From IMG/VR virus record IMGVR_UViG_3300043772_002597, positions 1 to 21,837 of that record: a stretch of 21,837 nucleotides of DNA, one strand, 5' to 3'. Of the stretch, positions 1 to 7,087 are shown piece by piece. The DNA is from a virus. The translations under genes were made by a program, and so were the position numbers. The notes below the pieces were generated by a model that was not told the DNA's origin, searched no databases, and saw only the letters and a program-made list of their open reading frames with translations. Numbering within the stretch: the stretch's first letter is position 1; the number at the start of each line of letters is the position of its first letter.

Positions 1-214
1 TGCCAAAAGATTGCCGAGTCCAAGCAGCCCAAGCATACATGGCGCAGCCAAGGACCCAAGCAGGATAAAGAGCCAAAAGCGGAGGATTGGGGACCGTGAG
101 TGCCATAGTAATACTGCAACCGATGCTGATAGCCCAAGCAAGCAACTCAACAACAAAACGAACTGGGTGAGAGTCAAAATCACTGCGGATCCAATCAACT
201 GTGTTGCGAAACAT
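1..214 (-). CDS. Small membrane protein, partial (C-terminus off the left edge)
   Basis: Translation of the minus strand from the ATG at 214 gives 71 residues beginning MFRNTVDWIRSDFDSHPVRF and stays open to the window edge, so the C-terminus is missing. Two hydrophobic segments are visible: about residues 20-40 (VVELLAWAISIGCSITMALTV) and 47-65 (LLALYPAWVLGCAMYAWAAW, roughly). They are separated by a short Pro/Asn-rich turn (VPNPP). This looks like a small two-helix inner-membrane protein of the kind common in T4-like environmental phages. The gene overlaps the 3' end of the UV endonuclease gene by 20 nt, so it is probably the next gene of the same transcript. No enzyme motif is visible and the function is unknown. 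Confidence comes from the coherent amphipathic/hydrophobic pattern and phage-like overlap, not from a named family. Confidence 0.7.
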   Translation of the reverse strand, partial: MFRNTVDWIRSDFDSHPVRFVVELLAWAISIGCSITMALTVPNPPLLALYPAWVLGCAMYAWAAWTRQSFG

Positions 215-1229
215 ACTGGTTGTAAACTTGTTCACTAGCAAGGTTCTTGCCCTTGGCTTCACACTGGATATCAAACTGATCACTAAAGCCCAGAATCCAG
301 TCATTGCAAGCAGTGTTCCACATCATGTCACTGTGAGCACGGAGCTTTTGCTTTTTAAAACCTGCATCAAGTAAGGCAGCAAGGTCTGGGCGAACTCCTC
401 CATCATGCCCAACCAAAATATCCTCACGGCTAACTGAATAGTGAAGAGCAGGACGAACGCCACGCCAAGAGTCAACAACCCTTGCAACACGATCATCCTG
501 AGGGATGATGTATTCGCCGCTGTTGATCCAATGGTGGTGTACGTCCAGTACGAGAGCCACATGCTCAGCCACAAGTAAAGTAGAATCGATCCCATTTGTC
601 ATCTCATCATTCTCGATGGTAATTAAGTTCCTGGCCTCGGGAGAGAGGCAACCCAATGTTTGCAGGAATTTTGTGACACCACCTTTGCCACTCAAATGCA
701 CATTAATTTTAAAGCCATGATCGTGCCAAGTGGCACCATAGCCCATCCAACGAGCCATGTCTGCATGATACTCAAATTCCAGGATGCTACGTTCCACAAT
801 TTCGTCAGCTTCAGACGCCAGTACACAAAACTGTCCAGGATGAAAGCTGATTCGTACTCCCAGTCTGCGAGCAGTTTCACCTATAGGTGCAAAGATTTTT
901 TCTAGATGACGTTGTACATCGGCCTGTTGCCACCAGTCAATCCAGCTGGGTTCTGTATAGCCTTGTAGCATTTCACTGCCCAATCGCACCATACGCCGTT
1001 CGGGCGGCAGTGTGGCCACACGTTCGATCATTTTCACAGCCGCCGAGGCGTTGTGATTCATGATGTCCCATTGGCGCTGTTCGGCTTCGTCTTTGTGTTC
1101 GCGAAGCCAGCGCATAGTAGTTGAACGCCCGTTAAGGTCCCGGTCCTTTGCATTGACTTTCATGCCGCCGCATTCGGACGGATCATTGAGCCATTTGCAA
1201 CAGAAGCCAATTCGAGGATGTGTATTCAT
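195..1229 (-). CDS. uvsE: UV damage endonuclease (UvdE/UvsE family)
   Basis: 344-residue TIM-barrel DNA repair nuclease. The family nicks DNA 5' to UV photoproducts and starts an alternative excision repair pathway in the cytoplasm. Visible signatures include HPGQF around residue 130, NVHLSGKGG at about 176-184, IENDE at about 205-209, LDVHHHW at about 228-234 and HYS at about 263-265. These carry the His/Glu/Asp residues that bind the metal cluster in UvdE proteins. I chose the ATG at 1229 because MNTHPRIGFCCKWL matches the family's first beta strand. The open frame extends 25 codons upstream to a GTG, but that extension has no ribosome site and reads back into the preceding gene. There is no Shine-Dalgarno sequence before 1229, and a strong sigma70 -10 box ends only 6 nt upstream, so the mRNA may be leaderless. 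The role in the phage is presumably repair of its own UV-damaged genome. Confidence 0.92.
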   Translation of the reverse strand: MNTHPRIGFCCKWLNDPSECGGMKVNAKDRDLNGRSTTMRWLREHKDEAEQRQWDIMNHNASAAVKMIERVATLPPERRMVRLGSEMLQGYTEPSWIDWWQQADVQRHLEKIFAPIGETARRLGVRISFHPGQFCVLASEADEIVERSILEFEYHADMARWMGYGATWHDHGFKINVHLSGKGGVTKFLQTLGCLSPEARNLITIENDEMTNGIDSTLLVAEHVALVLDVHHHWINSGEYIIPQDDRVARVVDSWRGVRPALHYSVSREDILVGHDGGVRPDLAALLDAGFKKQKLRAHSDMMWNTACNDWILGFSDQFDIQCEAKGKNLASEQVYNQYVSQHS

Positions 1230-1235
1230 GCTTGT

Positions 1236-1264
1236 ATTATACAACAAAGCTGAATATTGGTCAA
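1236..1264 (-). promoter_or_regulatory. Sigma70 promoter of the UV endonuclease gene
   Basis: Minus strand: -35 TTGACC (1264-1259), 17-nt spacer, -10 TATAAT (1241-1236). The -35 box overlaps the stop codon of the upstream amidinotransferase gene (1263-1261). The predicted transcription start, about 7 nt past the -10, falls on or next to the A of the ATG at 1229. Confidence 0.85.
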
Positions 1265-2178
1265 CCACGTACCAAATCCAGTGTTGTGCAGTGAAATCCG
1301 CCACCCAGGGTACGACTGTGTCGCAGGCGATGCGGAATCACAGTCATGCCCAGTCGGCTTTCCAAGGTGCGAATTAGGTCAGTTTGGTCAGAGTCCACAA
1401 TTACTGTGTGGGGATCAATACTGAGCATGTTGAGACCAATCCATTTTGATGCATAAGGATACTGGTAAAAATCCTGTGGTACTACCTCATTCACATACAA
1501 TATGAGTTTGTCCTGCAACATTCGGGGCAATGTGGTCGAGTTGACTCTGCTGCCATTAACCACAAAGGTAGTGGCATTCAGGGCCACGATGGTTGAATCA
1601 ATATGCACTCCGGCATAAAAGTTACACAGTTCAATTTTGACTTCAGGCACTTGAGCGCACAGCCATTCATAGGCAGCACGATTGCCCGACGCTGATTCCA
1701 AAAACAACCATTGGTTCTGGGACACTCGCAGCACATTGGCTGCATCCAGCACCATTCCAGCAGCTCGTGGCATGTGTATCACACGATCAGCTGATTTCAA
1801 TATGTCAACATAGCACTGATACTCCATGTCTCTACAGGGATACATCATGGCAGGATCAATCACAGTACTGCCATGCACAATGAATCGATCACGAGGGCAG
1901 TAGTTGTACATGCCATCGCGTGTTTGAAAGTTCATGGTGGCAGGCCGCACCACTTCAACTCCGTGATCAGTTAGGATATCACACAAGCCCTGCAGGTCCT
2001 GGTTGGCTTCATCAATAATGTGCTGTGGCACAGGACCCGACGGCAAGGGCGTTTCTTTCCACAGTGTGTGTTCTGCTTCGGCTCTAAACACAGGATCATG
2101 CACAGGCCAGTTAGCATAGGAAGCATCACCTACCACAATCTTTTTCAGTGTACTGTATTCGTCGTAGCTGGATATCAT
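1261..2178 (-). CDS. Glycine amidinotransferase-like enzyme (AGAT / inosamine-phosphate amidinotransferase family)
   Basis: 305-residue member of the pentein (guanidino-group-modifying) superfamily. AGAT-type enzymes move the amidino group of arginine to an amine acceptor through a Cys-amidino intermediate. Three catalytic landmarks are present in the right order: Asp in LDAAN (about D145), His in VHIDST (about H192) and the nucleophile in LGGGFHCTTLD (about C297). The C-terminal third (SKWIGLNMLSID, then the GGGFHC block) resembles vertebrate AGAT and bacterial streptomycin-type amidinotransferases more than plain arginine deiminases. The acceptor cannot be read from the sequence. The start overlaps the stop of the upstream oxygenase gene (ATGA), implying translational coupling. 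The neighbouring sugar dehydrogenase and glycosyltransferase suggest a sugar or glycan acceptor, but that is inference. Deiminase or dihydrolase activity is the main alternative. Confidence 0.88.
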   Translation of the reverse strand: MISSYDEYSTLKKIVVGDASYANWPVHDPVFRAEAEHTLWKETPLPSGPVPQHIIDEANQDLQGLCDILTDHGVEVVRPATMNFQTRDGMYNYCPRDRFIVHGSTVIDPAMMYPCRDMEYQCYVDILKSADRVIHMPRAAGMVLDAANVLRVSQNQWLFLESASGNRAAYEWLCAQVPEVKIELCNFYAGVHIDSTIVALNATTFVVNGSRVNSTTLPRMLQDKLILYVNEVVPQDFYQYPYASKWIGLNMLSIDPHTVIVDSDQTDLIRTLESRLGMTVIPHRLRHSRTLGGGFHCTTLDLVRG

Positions 2179-2693
2179 AAGTGTCCTGTAATTTGCAATG
2201 AGTAGCGGTCTTCAAGACCAAGATTTGCTGCCATGTGCGGAGTGCTGTACACCCACTCTACTACATCGCCGGCACGCCAGTTGGTATAGGCATGGTTATC
2301 AACTTCAAGATAGTGTCCTGACTTCCAGTCTTCCAACAGCAACAGCGCACGTTTGATAGTGTGTTCGCGTCCTTGCAAATCAAATAGTTCAATATAGCGT
2401 TTGTAAAGATCACTATGCACCGGCATCACTGTGCCTGTGGGCATGCGATAAAAAGCAATACCAATGTCCTTCCATCCCAGTTCAGTGTATATTTTGATAA
2501 ATTGATTGGTCCAAGACGGCAGAGTATGCCGCATGTCACACAGGTCACCACAAATCTTGTTTGTGTAGCCTTGTGACAGCCATAAGGCTACACTGGCAGG
2601 ATCGTTGAAAGGTTCTTGGATATAGTCCAGCGTTTTGAACTCATCATCCCAGAACTGATCAATGCGATACTTAAACGCCGCGGGTGTTGCCAT
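2175..2693 (-). CDS. 2OG-Fe(II)-dependent oxygenase-like protein (aspartyl/asparaginyl hydroxylase type cupin)
   Basis: 172-residue protein with the iron-binding pattern of 2-oxoglutarate dioxygenases. PVHSD supplies the H-x-D pair (H93, D95). The late PHMAANLG segment supplies the distal His (H153), followed ten residues later by an Arg (R163) suited to bind 2-oxoglutarate. Beta-strand-rich sequence between them (RALLLLEDW, GHYLEVDN, WRAGDVVEWVYS) fits the double-stranded beta-helix core. Family members hydroxylate proteins, small molecules or nucleobases; the substrate here is unknown. The first 23 nt overlap the 3' end of the dehydrogenase gene and the stop overlaps the amidinotransferase start. 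It is therefore the middle of a tight three-gene operon and may oxidise the same product. Confidence 0.78.
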   Translation of the reverse strand: MATPAAFKYRIDQFWDDEFKTLDYIQEPFNDPASVALWLSQGYTNKICGDLCDMRHTLPSWTNQFIKIYTELGWKDIGIAFYRMPTGTVMPVHSDLYKRYIELFDLQGREHTIKRALLLLEDWKSGHYLEVDNHAYTNWRAGDVVEWVYSTPHMAANLGLEDRYSLQITGHL

Positions 2694-3909
2694 AGTGGAC
2701 CACTTGGTAGTCGGATGTAGATGCTAGTTTGCGCCATGGATCAACAATAACTGATCCTGGCTTGATATCGCAGTAGGCCTGTGTGTCTTTTTGTTCGCCA
2801 GTATATTCGTAAGTAATTTTACGATTGTGTGCCCAAAGGAACACAGCAGGACCGTCAACTTCCTTGACCACTTCGTCCATGTTGTCTGCCAGTGGGTCAA
2901 CATACACAACTGGCATGCCTGCTTCTTTAACATAGTGACCAACCAAGGTTGAGTAGCTGCCAATGCAGTATTCAACGTCAGGCTTGTATGCTTTGCCATG
3001 GATCACAATAGGCAACCCTGTTGTTCGTGCTTGTTCAACCAGGAACAAGCCCAAGTTCTTGGCCTGGATCTCACGAGCATGCATGATTGTATCAAACAAG
3101 TCATAGCCCACTTCATAATGTTCAGCCAACCAACGCAACGCAATGTTGTCACGTGGATGGCAAGCACCTGCATCACCCATGCCTGCTGTCATATACTTGG
3201 GACCTTGTAGTCGCATGGTGCTTCGTGCTAGAGCGTTGGTCACAACGTCAACGTTGATGTTGCCAATCTTCATGGCAAAGTCTTGAATCATATTAACGAT
3301 GCCAACCTTGGCCGAGATGTAGGTGTTGTAGAAGATCTTGATGGCTTCGCATTCGTCCCAGGTGCCAATTTCATAACGTGGGTCGTTGTTCATGATGGTT
3401 TTGTACAAGGCAATCAATTCACCAGCAATACCAGTGAGCTCGCCGTCTTCGGTACCAATAATAACCATCTCTGGATTGGCCATGTCCCACTTAACCGAAC
3501 CCATGGCAATCAGATAAGGATTGTACAAGAACTGATGCTTGGGGTCTAGCAATGTAATAAATTTGCTACGTGTTGTGCCTGGAAGCACAGTAGAGATCAA
3601 CACAACCTTTTTGCTGGTCTTGGCATGTTGGTTCACCTTGTTGATTGCATCAATCACAGCGTCATGTCCAAAGTCCTTGGGAGTCATGTGGCTGCTTGGC
3701 ACACTACCATCGTATCCTTCAGCATGTGGCGTTGGTACAGCAATAAAGATCCATTCGCTTTTGTTTACAAGTTCGTCAATGTCGCAGACTTTTACTGTGT
3801 CGCTGGTTCTTGGGTAAATGTCGTAACCACGAACTTCGTGCTTTTCAGCCATAACTTCAGCACAGTCAAGGCCAAGTTTACCGATTCCGATAAATCCAAT
3901 TTTTTTCAT
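2671..3909 (-). CDS. UDP-glucose/GDP-mannose dehydrogenase family enzyme
   Basis: 412-residue NAD-dependent nucleotide-sugar dehydrogenase, a family that oxidises the C6 hydroxyl of a UDP- or GDP-sugar to the acid in two steps. The N-terminal Rossmann motif GFIGIGKLG (residues 5-13) binds NAD. Lys in AIKIFYNT (about K191) and the Cys in GACHPRDN (C250) match the family's catalytic Lys and thiohemiacetal Cys. GKAYKPDVEYCIGSYS (about 305-320) is the C-terminal sugar-nucleotide domain signature. The ATG at 3909 was chosen because AAAGGAA lies about 10 nt upstream and the Rossmann strand starts at residue 3; a 17-codon upstream extension lacks both. Length is normal for the family. Which sugar it oxidises (glucose, N-acetyl-sugar or mannose) cannot be decided here. 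Confidence 0.92.
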   Translation of the reverse strand: MKKIGFIGIGKLGLDCAEVMAEKHEVRGYDIYPRTSDTVKVCDIDELVNKSEWIFIAVPTPHAEGYDGSVPSSHMTPKDFGHDAVIDAINKVNQHAKTSKKVVLISTVLPGTTRSKFITLLDPKHQFLYNPYLIAMGSVKWDMANPEMVIIGTEDGELTGIAGELIALYKTIMNNDPRYEIGTWDECEAIKIFYNTYISAKVGIVNMIQDFAMKIGNINVDVVTNALARSTMRLQGPKYMTAGMGDAGACHPRDNIALRWLAEHYEVGYDLFDTIMHAREIQAKNLGLFLVEQARTTGLPIVIHGKAYKPDVEYCIGSYSTLVGHYVKEAGMPVVYVDPLADNMDEVVKEVDGPAVFLWAHNRKITYEYTGEQKDTQAYCDIKPGSVIVDPWRKLASTSDYQVVHYGNTRGV

Positions 3910-3931
3910 GTATGAGTGTTCCTTTAGATAG

Positions 3932-3960
3932 ATTATACAATTTGCAGATGTCTTGAACAA
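3932..3960 (-). promoter_or_regulatory. Sigma70 promoter of the sugar dehydrogenase-oxygenase-amidinotransferase operon
   Basis: Minus strand: -35 TTGTTC (3960-3955), 17-nt spacer, -10 TATAAT (3937-3932). The expected start near 3925 leaves a leader of about 15 nt that begins at the AAAGGAA ribosome site before the ATG at 3909. Confidence 0.75.
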
Positions 3961-3983
3961 CCACTGCGATAATTTAATTTATG

Positions 3984-4006
3984 GGGTTTTGCCGTGTCAG
4001 GCAAAA
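3984..4006 (-). terminator. Hairpin after the glycosyltransferase gene, possible weak terminator
   Basis: Minus strand TTTTGCC-TGACAC-GGCAAAA forms a 7-bp stem just after the stop at 4014, but it is followed by CCCC rather than a U-run. It may be a weak terminator, an mRNA 3'-end stabiliser or a processing site. It separates the glycosyltransferase transcript from the next promoter. Confidence 0.45.
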
Positions 4007-4013
4007 TAAACAC

Positions 4014-4862
4014 TCAGTAGGTGCGATTTAGTCGATCTAGTACAGCGTCAAGGTGGTGTACAATGTCAGTGGCATAGTCAAATGGCAGTACCTGCCCCAC
4101 GGGATTCTTGTCAATGATTGTATTGAACTCTGTAGGAAAATCTCGATGGGTCAATGCTTCCAAACTTTTGAATTCAAAACGATGCTGCTGAGTCAACACA
4201 ATGTTGGGATTTTGATATATGGACCAGTTGGCCAGAAGTTCATATTCGCTGAACCATTTGACTCCAGCAACATGGTCCCAAGGAGTTTGATCAATAACGG
4301 TGTCTAACCAATATCCCGGAAAGGTGTTGGTGATTCGGTTGCGCAAAGCAATCCAATCCTTTTTGAACACCGGCATCATGTCACACACAAACGAATGAGG
4401 GTATGGCCTTGGCATACCAGTGAGATTTTCAGCCGCTGTGTAATATTCCCAGCTATGATTTGTATTAGGTTGATAGAATAAATTCAATTCTTGATTGATC
4501 AGGCAAGAATAAGGTTTAGTGCAAAACGTGTCAGCATCATGTATAAACAAAAGATCAGCATCTACATGGTCTATGCAAGCTAGTTTCAGCGCCTGTTGAA
4601 ACAACCAACCGCCACGATAGTCGTTGGTGAGATACCAGTTGTTGATCTGTGGATATAAGTTGATTAGATCCTGATCTGTGAGATACACAAACCCTGTGGT
4701 GTTGATGTTGTAGCGTTCAAAAACTTTTTGTAGTCGATCGCCGGGCATGGGGCTGATAATGTAAGTGTTGTCAAACTGATCAAGATTGCGATCAAACTGT
4801 AGCGAAAGACACGCATTGCCAATTCGATGCCCACCCACTGGCATAATTCTTGCTGTTTTCAC
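4014..4862 (-). CDS. Glycosyltransferase-like protein (GT-A fold, DxD motif; DUF6492-like)
   Basis: 282 residues. LLFIHDADTFCTKP (about residues 104-117) contains a DAD metal/nucleotide-sugar binding motif at the end of a hydrophobic strand, as in GT-A glycosyltransferases. The region around PHSFVCDMMPVFKKDW (about 155-170) and the later ELLANW segment resemble the acceptor-side part of DUF6492-type transferases. The start is a GTG at 4862 with GGGAG about 8 nt upstream. A near-match to a T4-type late promoter (CATAAATA, 4892-4885) lies just upstream, giving a leader of roughly 16 nt if used. Next to a nucleotide-sugar dehydrogenase this suggests sugar transfer to a phage or host molecule. 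The acceptor and exact family are inference. Confidence 0.65.
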   Translation of the reverse strand: MKTARIMPVGGHRIGNACLSLQFDRNLDQFDNTYIISPMPGDRLQKVFERYNINTTGFVYLTDQDLINLYPQINNWYLTNDYRGGWLFQQALKLACIDHVDADLLFIHDADTFCTKPYSCLINQELNLFYQPNTNHSWEYYTAAENLTGMPRPYPHSFVCDMMPVFKKDWIALRNRITNTFPGYWLDTVIDQTPWDHVAGVKWFSEYELLANWSIYQNPNIVLTQQHRFEFKSLEALTHRDFPTEFNTIIDKNPVGQVLPFDYATDIVHHLDAVLDRLNRTY

Positions 4863-4883
4863 GTTGGCTCCCGATCTAAACTG

Positions 4884-5246
4884 TTATTTATGGGCTAGTT
4901 TGAGATAGGTACCGTCCCAGTCTGCGGGCGGAGGATTGCTGCGGTACTGCTCCACACGTTGACCAAGGTCAGTGTAGAAGCTGTCTAGCTCGCAGTTCCA
5001 TTTGCCCAACAAATTCTGAATCGCTTGTCCGCATTGGTCCCAGTCACGTGCTCGATAATGCTGCATCAATTCGCTGTGCAGTTGCTTGTTGTTTTCTACC
5101 ACAGGAAATTCTTGCAAGGGGATTTTGTCAATCACACAGTATGCAGTCACAGGGATGTTGTCCGGTGGTCGGCGCACAGTATCCAACTCCAGCACAGTAT
5201 GACTGTCGGGTATTTGATTAGCGGTGTCTCCAAAAATAATGTACAT
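4884..5246 (-). CDS. Conserved phage hypothetical protein
   Basis: 120 residues, soluble, starting MYIIFGDTANQIPDSHTVLE. It is preceded by AAAAGGAAAA at a good distance from the ATG at 5246. I do not recognise a catalytic motif. The N-terminal half looks like alternating beta strands (MYIIFGD, HTVLELDTV, TAYCVID) and the C-terminal half like helices (LHSELMQHYRARDWDQCGQAIQNLL). The general look (FGD start, HTVLELDT, GxxELDSFYxxL) is reminiscent of small uncharacterised proteins of T4-like cyanophages, from memory only. The gene is divergent from the plus-strand phosphoesterase; their start codons are only 21 bp apart, so the two genes share one short regulatory gap (5247-5267). Function unknown. 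Confidence 0.75.
   Translation of the reverse strand: MYIIFGDTANQIPDSHTVLELDTVRRPPDNIPVTAYCVIDKIPLQEFPVVENNKQLHSELMQHYRARDWDQCGQAIQNLLGKWNCELDSFYTDLGQRVEQYRSNPPPADWDGTYLKLAHK
4885..4892 (-). promoter_or_regulatory. Possible T4-type late promoter (one mismatch)
   Basis: Minus strand CATAAATA, one base different from TATAAATA, located 22 nt upstream of the GTG start of the glycosyltransferase and overlapping the end of the upstream gene. Weak on its own; the perfect copy at 7618-7611 makes it worth noting. Confidence 0.35.
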
Positions 5247-5267
5247 GTGTTTTCCTTTTAAATATGT

Positions 5268-6059
5268 ATGATGACTTTTACATTTGACTTAATTTCTGAT
5301 TTGCACGTGGATGCATGGCCCCTTATGGACTGGAGTGTGCAGCCTACCAGCCCTGTGTGTGTAGTAGCCGGTGATATCAGCCGAGATCGCAGACATACTG
5401 TGGAAACCTTGAGAGAACTGGGTCGTAGCTACCAAGCGGTATTTTACATTGATGGCAATGACGAACACCAATCGCACCTGGGTAATTTAGGCTACAGCTA
5501 TGCTGATCTGGTACACAAAATCAACCGAATACCCAATGTGGTGTATCTACAGGACAATGTGGTAGTGGTAGAAGGAGTAGCCATTCTAGGTACCAATGGT
5601 TGGTGGAGTTTTGATTTTGATCTTGGTATAGATCCCACAGGAAGCGCACAGCAATTTCAAGAGCAGCACAATCTCAGCAACGAAGCAGTCAAAGCCATCA
5701 GTAGAATGGCCAACACTGATGCCATGTACATGATAAACTCAGTGAAACGTCTACAAACACATCCTGATGTCAAGAAAATTGTAATGGTAACTCACACAGT
5801 ACCTGATCCTTCACTGATTGCGCATGACATCAGTCTTGAAGGAAAACTAGCATTCAATACCATGGGCAACAGGATCATGCAACAGGCGCTGGCTGTGGAC
5901 AGTGAGCAAAAGATACATACCTGGTGCTTTGGCCACTATCCAGGGTCAATAGATCAAATGCGTGGTGGTGTTCGATATGTCAATAACTGTAGAGGCAGTA
6001 GCAACGGTGCATGGGCTCAGCATGTGTATCACCCCTTGCGAATCACTGTGGATTATTGA
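5268..6059 (+). CDS. Calcineurin-like metallophosphoesterase
   Basis: 263 residues and the only plus-strand gene. Metallophosphoesterase motifs appear in order: SDLHVD (D11, H13), AGD (D36), IDGNDEH (residues 61-67, where families usually show GNHD/E), VTHTVP (H176) and FGHYPG (about 222-226, where GHxH is usual). Metal site I and the central His are intact. The catalytic His of GNH[DE] is replaced by Asp, though a His two residues later could substitute, and the last GHxH His is Pro. It may be a divergent phosphodiesterase/phosphatase or a non-canonical binder. Two adjacent ATGs (5268 and 5271) are possible starts and neither has a purine-rich ribosome site. The 3' end overlaps the clpS 3' end by 7 nt, tail to tail. 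Confidence 0.8.
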   Translation: MMTFTFDLISDLHVDAWPLMDWSVQPTSPVCVVAGDISRDRRHTVETLRELGRSYQAVFYIDGNDEHQSHLGNLGYSYADLVHKINRIPNVVYLQDNVVVVEGVAILGTNGWWSFDFDLGIDPTGSAQQFQEQHNLSNEAVKAISRMANTDAMYMINSVKRLQTHPDVKKIVMVTHTVPDPSLIAHDISLEGKLAFNTMGNRIMQQALAVDSEQKIHTWCFGHYPGSIDQMRGGVRYVNNCRGSSNGAWAQHVYHPLRITVDY

Positions 6060-6364
6060 ACAGTATCAGGCTCAAGTTTGATCTGCAACGGAAAACTTAG
6101 AGCTCGCGCACTTATTGTAACTTCGATACCTTTTTGTTCAGCAATTTCAAATGGCAACACTGCTACCACTGCTGAACCTGCTTCGTGAATGTCTTCAGTG
6201 ATAGTAAACGCAGTTTCTTCGTTGTAATCAAAAAACTCCATCAAACTTTCTACAACAAACTCCATGGTGGTTTGATTGTCGTTGAGATAGATTACTTTGT
6301 ACATAGGAGGTTCTTTCACTGCCTCAGAAGGTTTGATACGTGTTTTTGTTTCAGATTGAGACAT
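6053..6364 (-). CDS. clpS: ClpS-like adaptor of Clp protease
   Basis: 103 residues. ClpS binds N-degron proteins and hands them to a Clp AAA+ unfoldase. PPMYKVIYLNDNQTTMEFVV (residues 19-38) and the later ITEDIHEAGSAVV and FEIAEQK segments follow the ClpS core. N28 and D29 correspond to the residues that bind the substrate alpha-amine, M34 to the gatekeeper Met and H60 to the pocket His. One position usually Asp (E. coli D36) is Asn (N30). The start at 6364 was chosen over 6391 because AAAGGA sits 7 nt upstream and the ClpS core begins soon after. The first 14 nt overlap the oxygenase gene, indicating coupling. A phage ClpX lies about 2 kb upstream on the same strand, but ClpS classically works with ClpA/ClpC, so its partner here is open. 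Confidence 0.9.
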   Translation of the reverse strand: MSQSETKTRIKPSEAVKEPPMYKVIYLNDNQTTMEFVVESLMEFFDYNEETAFTITEDIHEAGSAVVAVLPFEIAEQKGIEVTISARALSFPLQIKLEPDTVQ

Positions 6365-7040
6365 TGCCTGTTCCTTTGTTGTAGTGTGCATGAATTTGCA
6401 CTAGGTCTTTGTTGATAAACTTGTTGTACTTGTGCCAGTTTCCCGAGCAATGTATCTGTGATGCCAAGAAGAATACACCACTACCAGCAGTATAGCGGAA
6501 AACACCGTCGGGTGTCAACCAGTCTAGAAAGTATTGCTGATGAACTGGGTCAATTGAATGTTCGAGATCTTCAGTTTCGCTGATGTTGCAGATCTTGGTT
6601 GCTGGATTGGGTGCAGGTGTGGCCCAGTTGTACAGCATTTGACTTAGATGATCGTTGCTGTCGGCTTCTTCCTTGCACAGTATCACATTGAATTCGGGAT
6701 GTGTATCCAATGCAATAATAACAGTGTAGGTGGGAACATCAAAGTGTTTGCAGTAGTCGTCCACATGTGTGCTGTGGGGCAGACTTTGCCGCTGATAGTT
6801 AGCCCAAATGTTTTCACATCCTGGCAAAAAATGATGGGTAACTCTTTGTACAATATCCCAACACTGCTGACTTTTTGAAGGTTCAATCAACAGTCTATGA
6901 TCAATTATGGGACCTTGGTTCACCATGAGATGATCATCGGTGGTAGCATTCACATATTTTTCTGTAGAGAATGTGTTGTAGTATTGTTTGAATAATGCAA
7001 TCTCATCTGCAGAAATAAGATTGTGTTCGATTTGAGCCAT
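6351..7040 (-). CDS. 2OG-Fe(II) oxygenase-like phage protein
   Basis: 229 residues. LPHSTHVDDY (about 88-96) gives an H-x-D pair (H92, D94). A distal His in ASQIHCSGNWHKYNK (H197), followed by basic residues (K204/K207), fits the iron and 2-oxoglutarate sites of the dioxygenase superfamily. Strands such as TYTVIIALDTHPEFNVILCKEE and GVFFLAS flank them, as expected for the jelly-roll. The substrate is unknown. The ATG at 7040 lies 9 nt after AGGAAC. A GAAA-capped hairpin separates this gene from hsp20 upstream. It is unrelated in obvious sequence to the 2175-2693 oxygenase beyond the shared motif layout. Confidence 0.68.
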   Translation of the reverse strand: MAQIEHNLISADEIALFKQYYNTFSTEKYVNATTDDHLMVNQGPIIDHRLLIEPSKSQQCWDIVQRVTHHFLPGCENIWANYQRQSLPHSTHVDDYCKHFDVPTYTVIIALDTHPEFNVILCKEEADSNDHLSQMLYNWATPAPNPATKICNISETEDLEHSIDPVHQQYFLDWLTPDGVFRYTAGSGVFFLASQIHCSGNWHKYNKFINKDLVQIHAHYNKGTGNVSI

Positions 7041-7051
7041 GGTGTTCCTAA

Positions 7052-7075
7052 ACAGTGGCAGTTTCCTGCCACTGT
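7052..7075 (-). terminator. GNRA-capped hairpin between hsp20 and the oxygenase gene
   Basis: Minus strand ACAGTGGCAG-GAAA-CTGCCACTGT is a perfect 10-bp stem with a GAAA tetraloop, followed by only TTT and then the AGGAA ribosome site of the next gene. It could act as a partial terminator, attenuator or RNase-processing/stabilising element between two cistrons. Confidence 0.6.
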
Positions 7076-7087
7076 ATTTACTCTACA

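Noticed and set aside
1230-1304. N-terminal extension of the UV endonuclease by 25 codons from a GTG
   Set aside because: It has no ribosome site, reads through the promoter and the end of the amidinotransferase gene, and adds residues not expected before the first TIM-barrel strand.
3984-4006. Strong intrinsic terminator
   Set aside because: The stem is good but is followed by CCCC rather than a U-run, so only a weak or non-terminator role is claimed.
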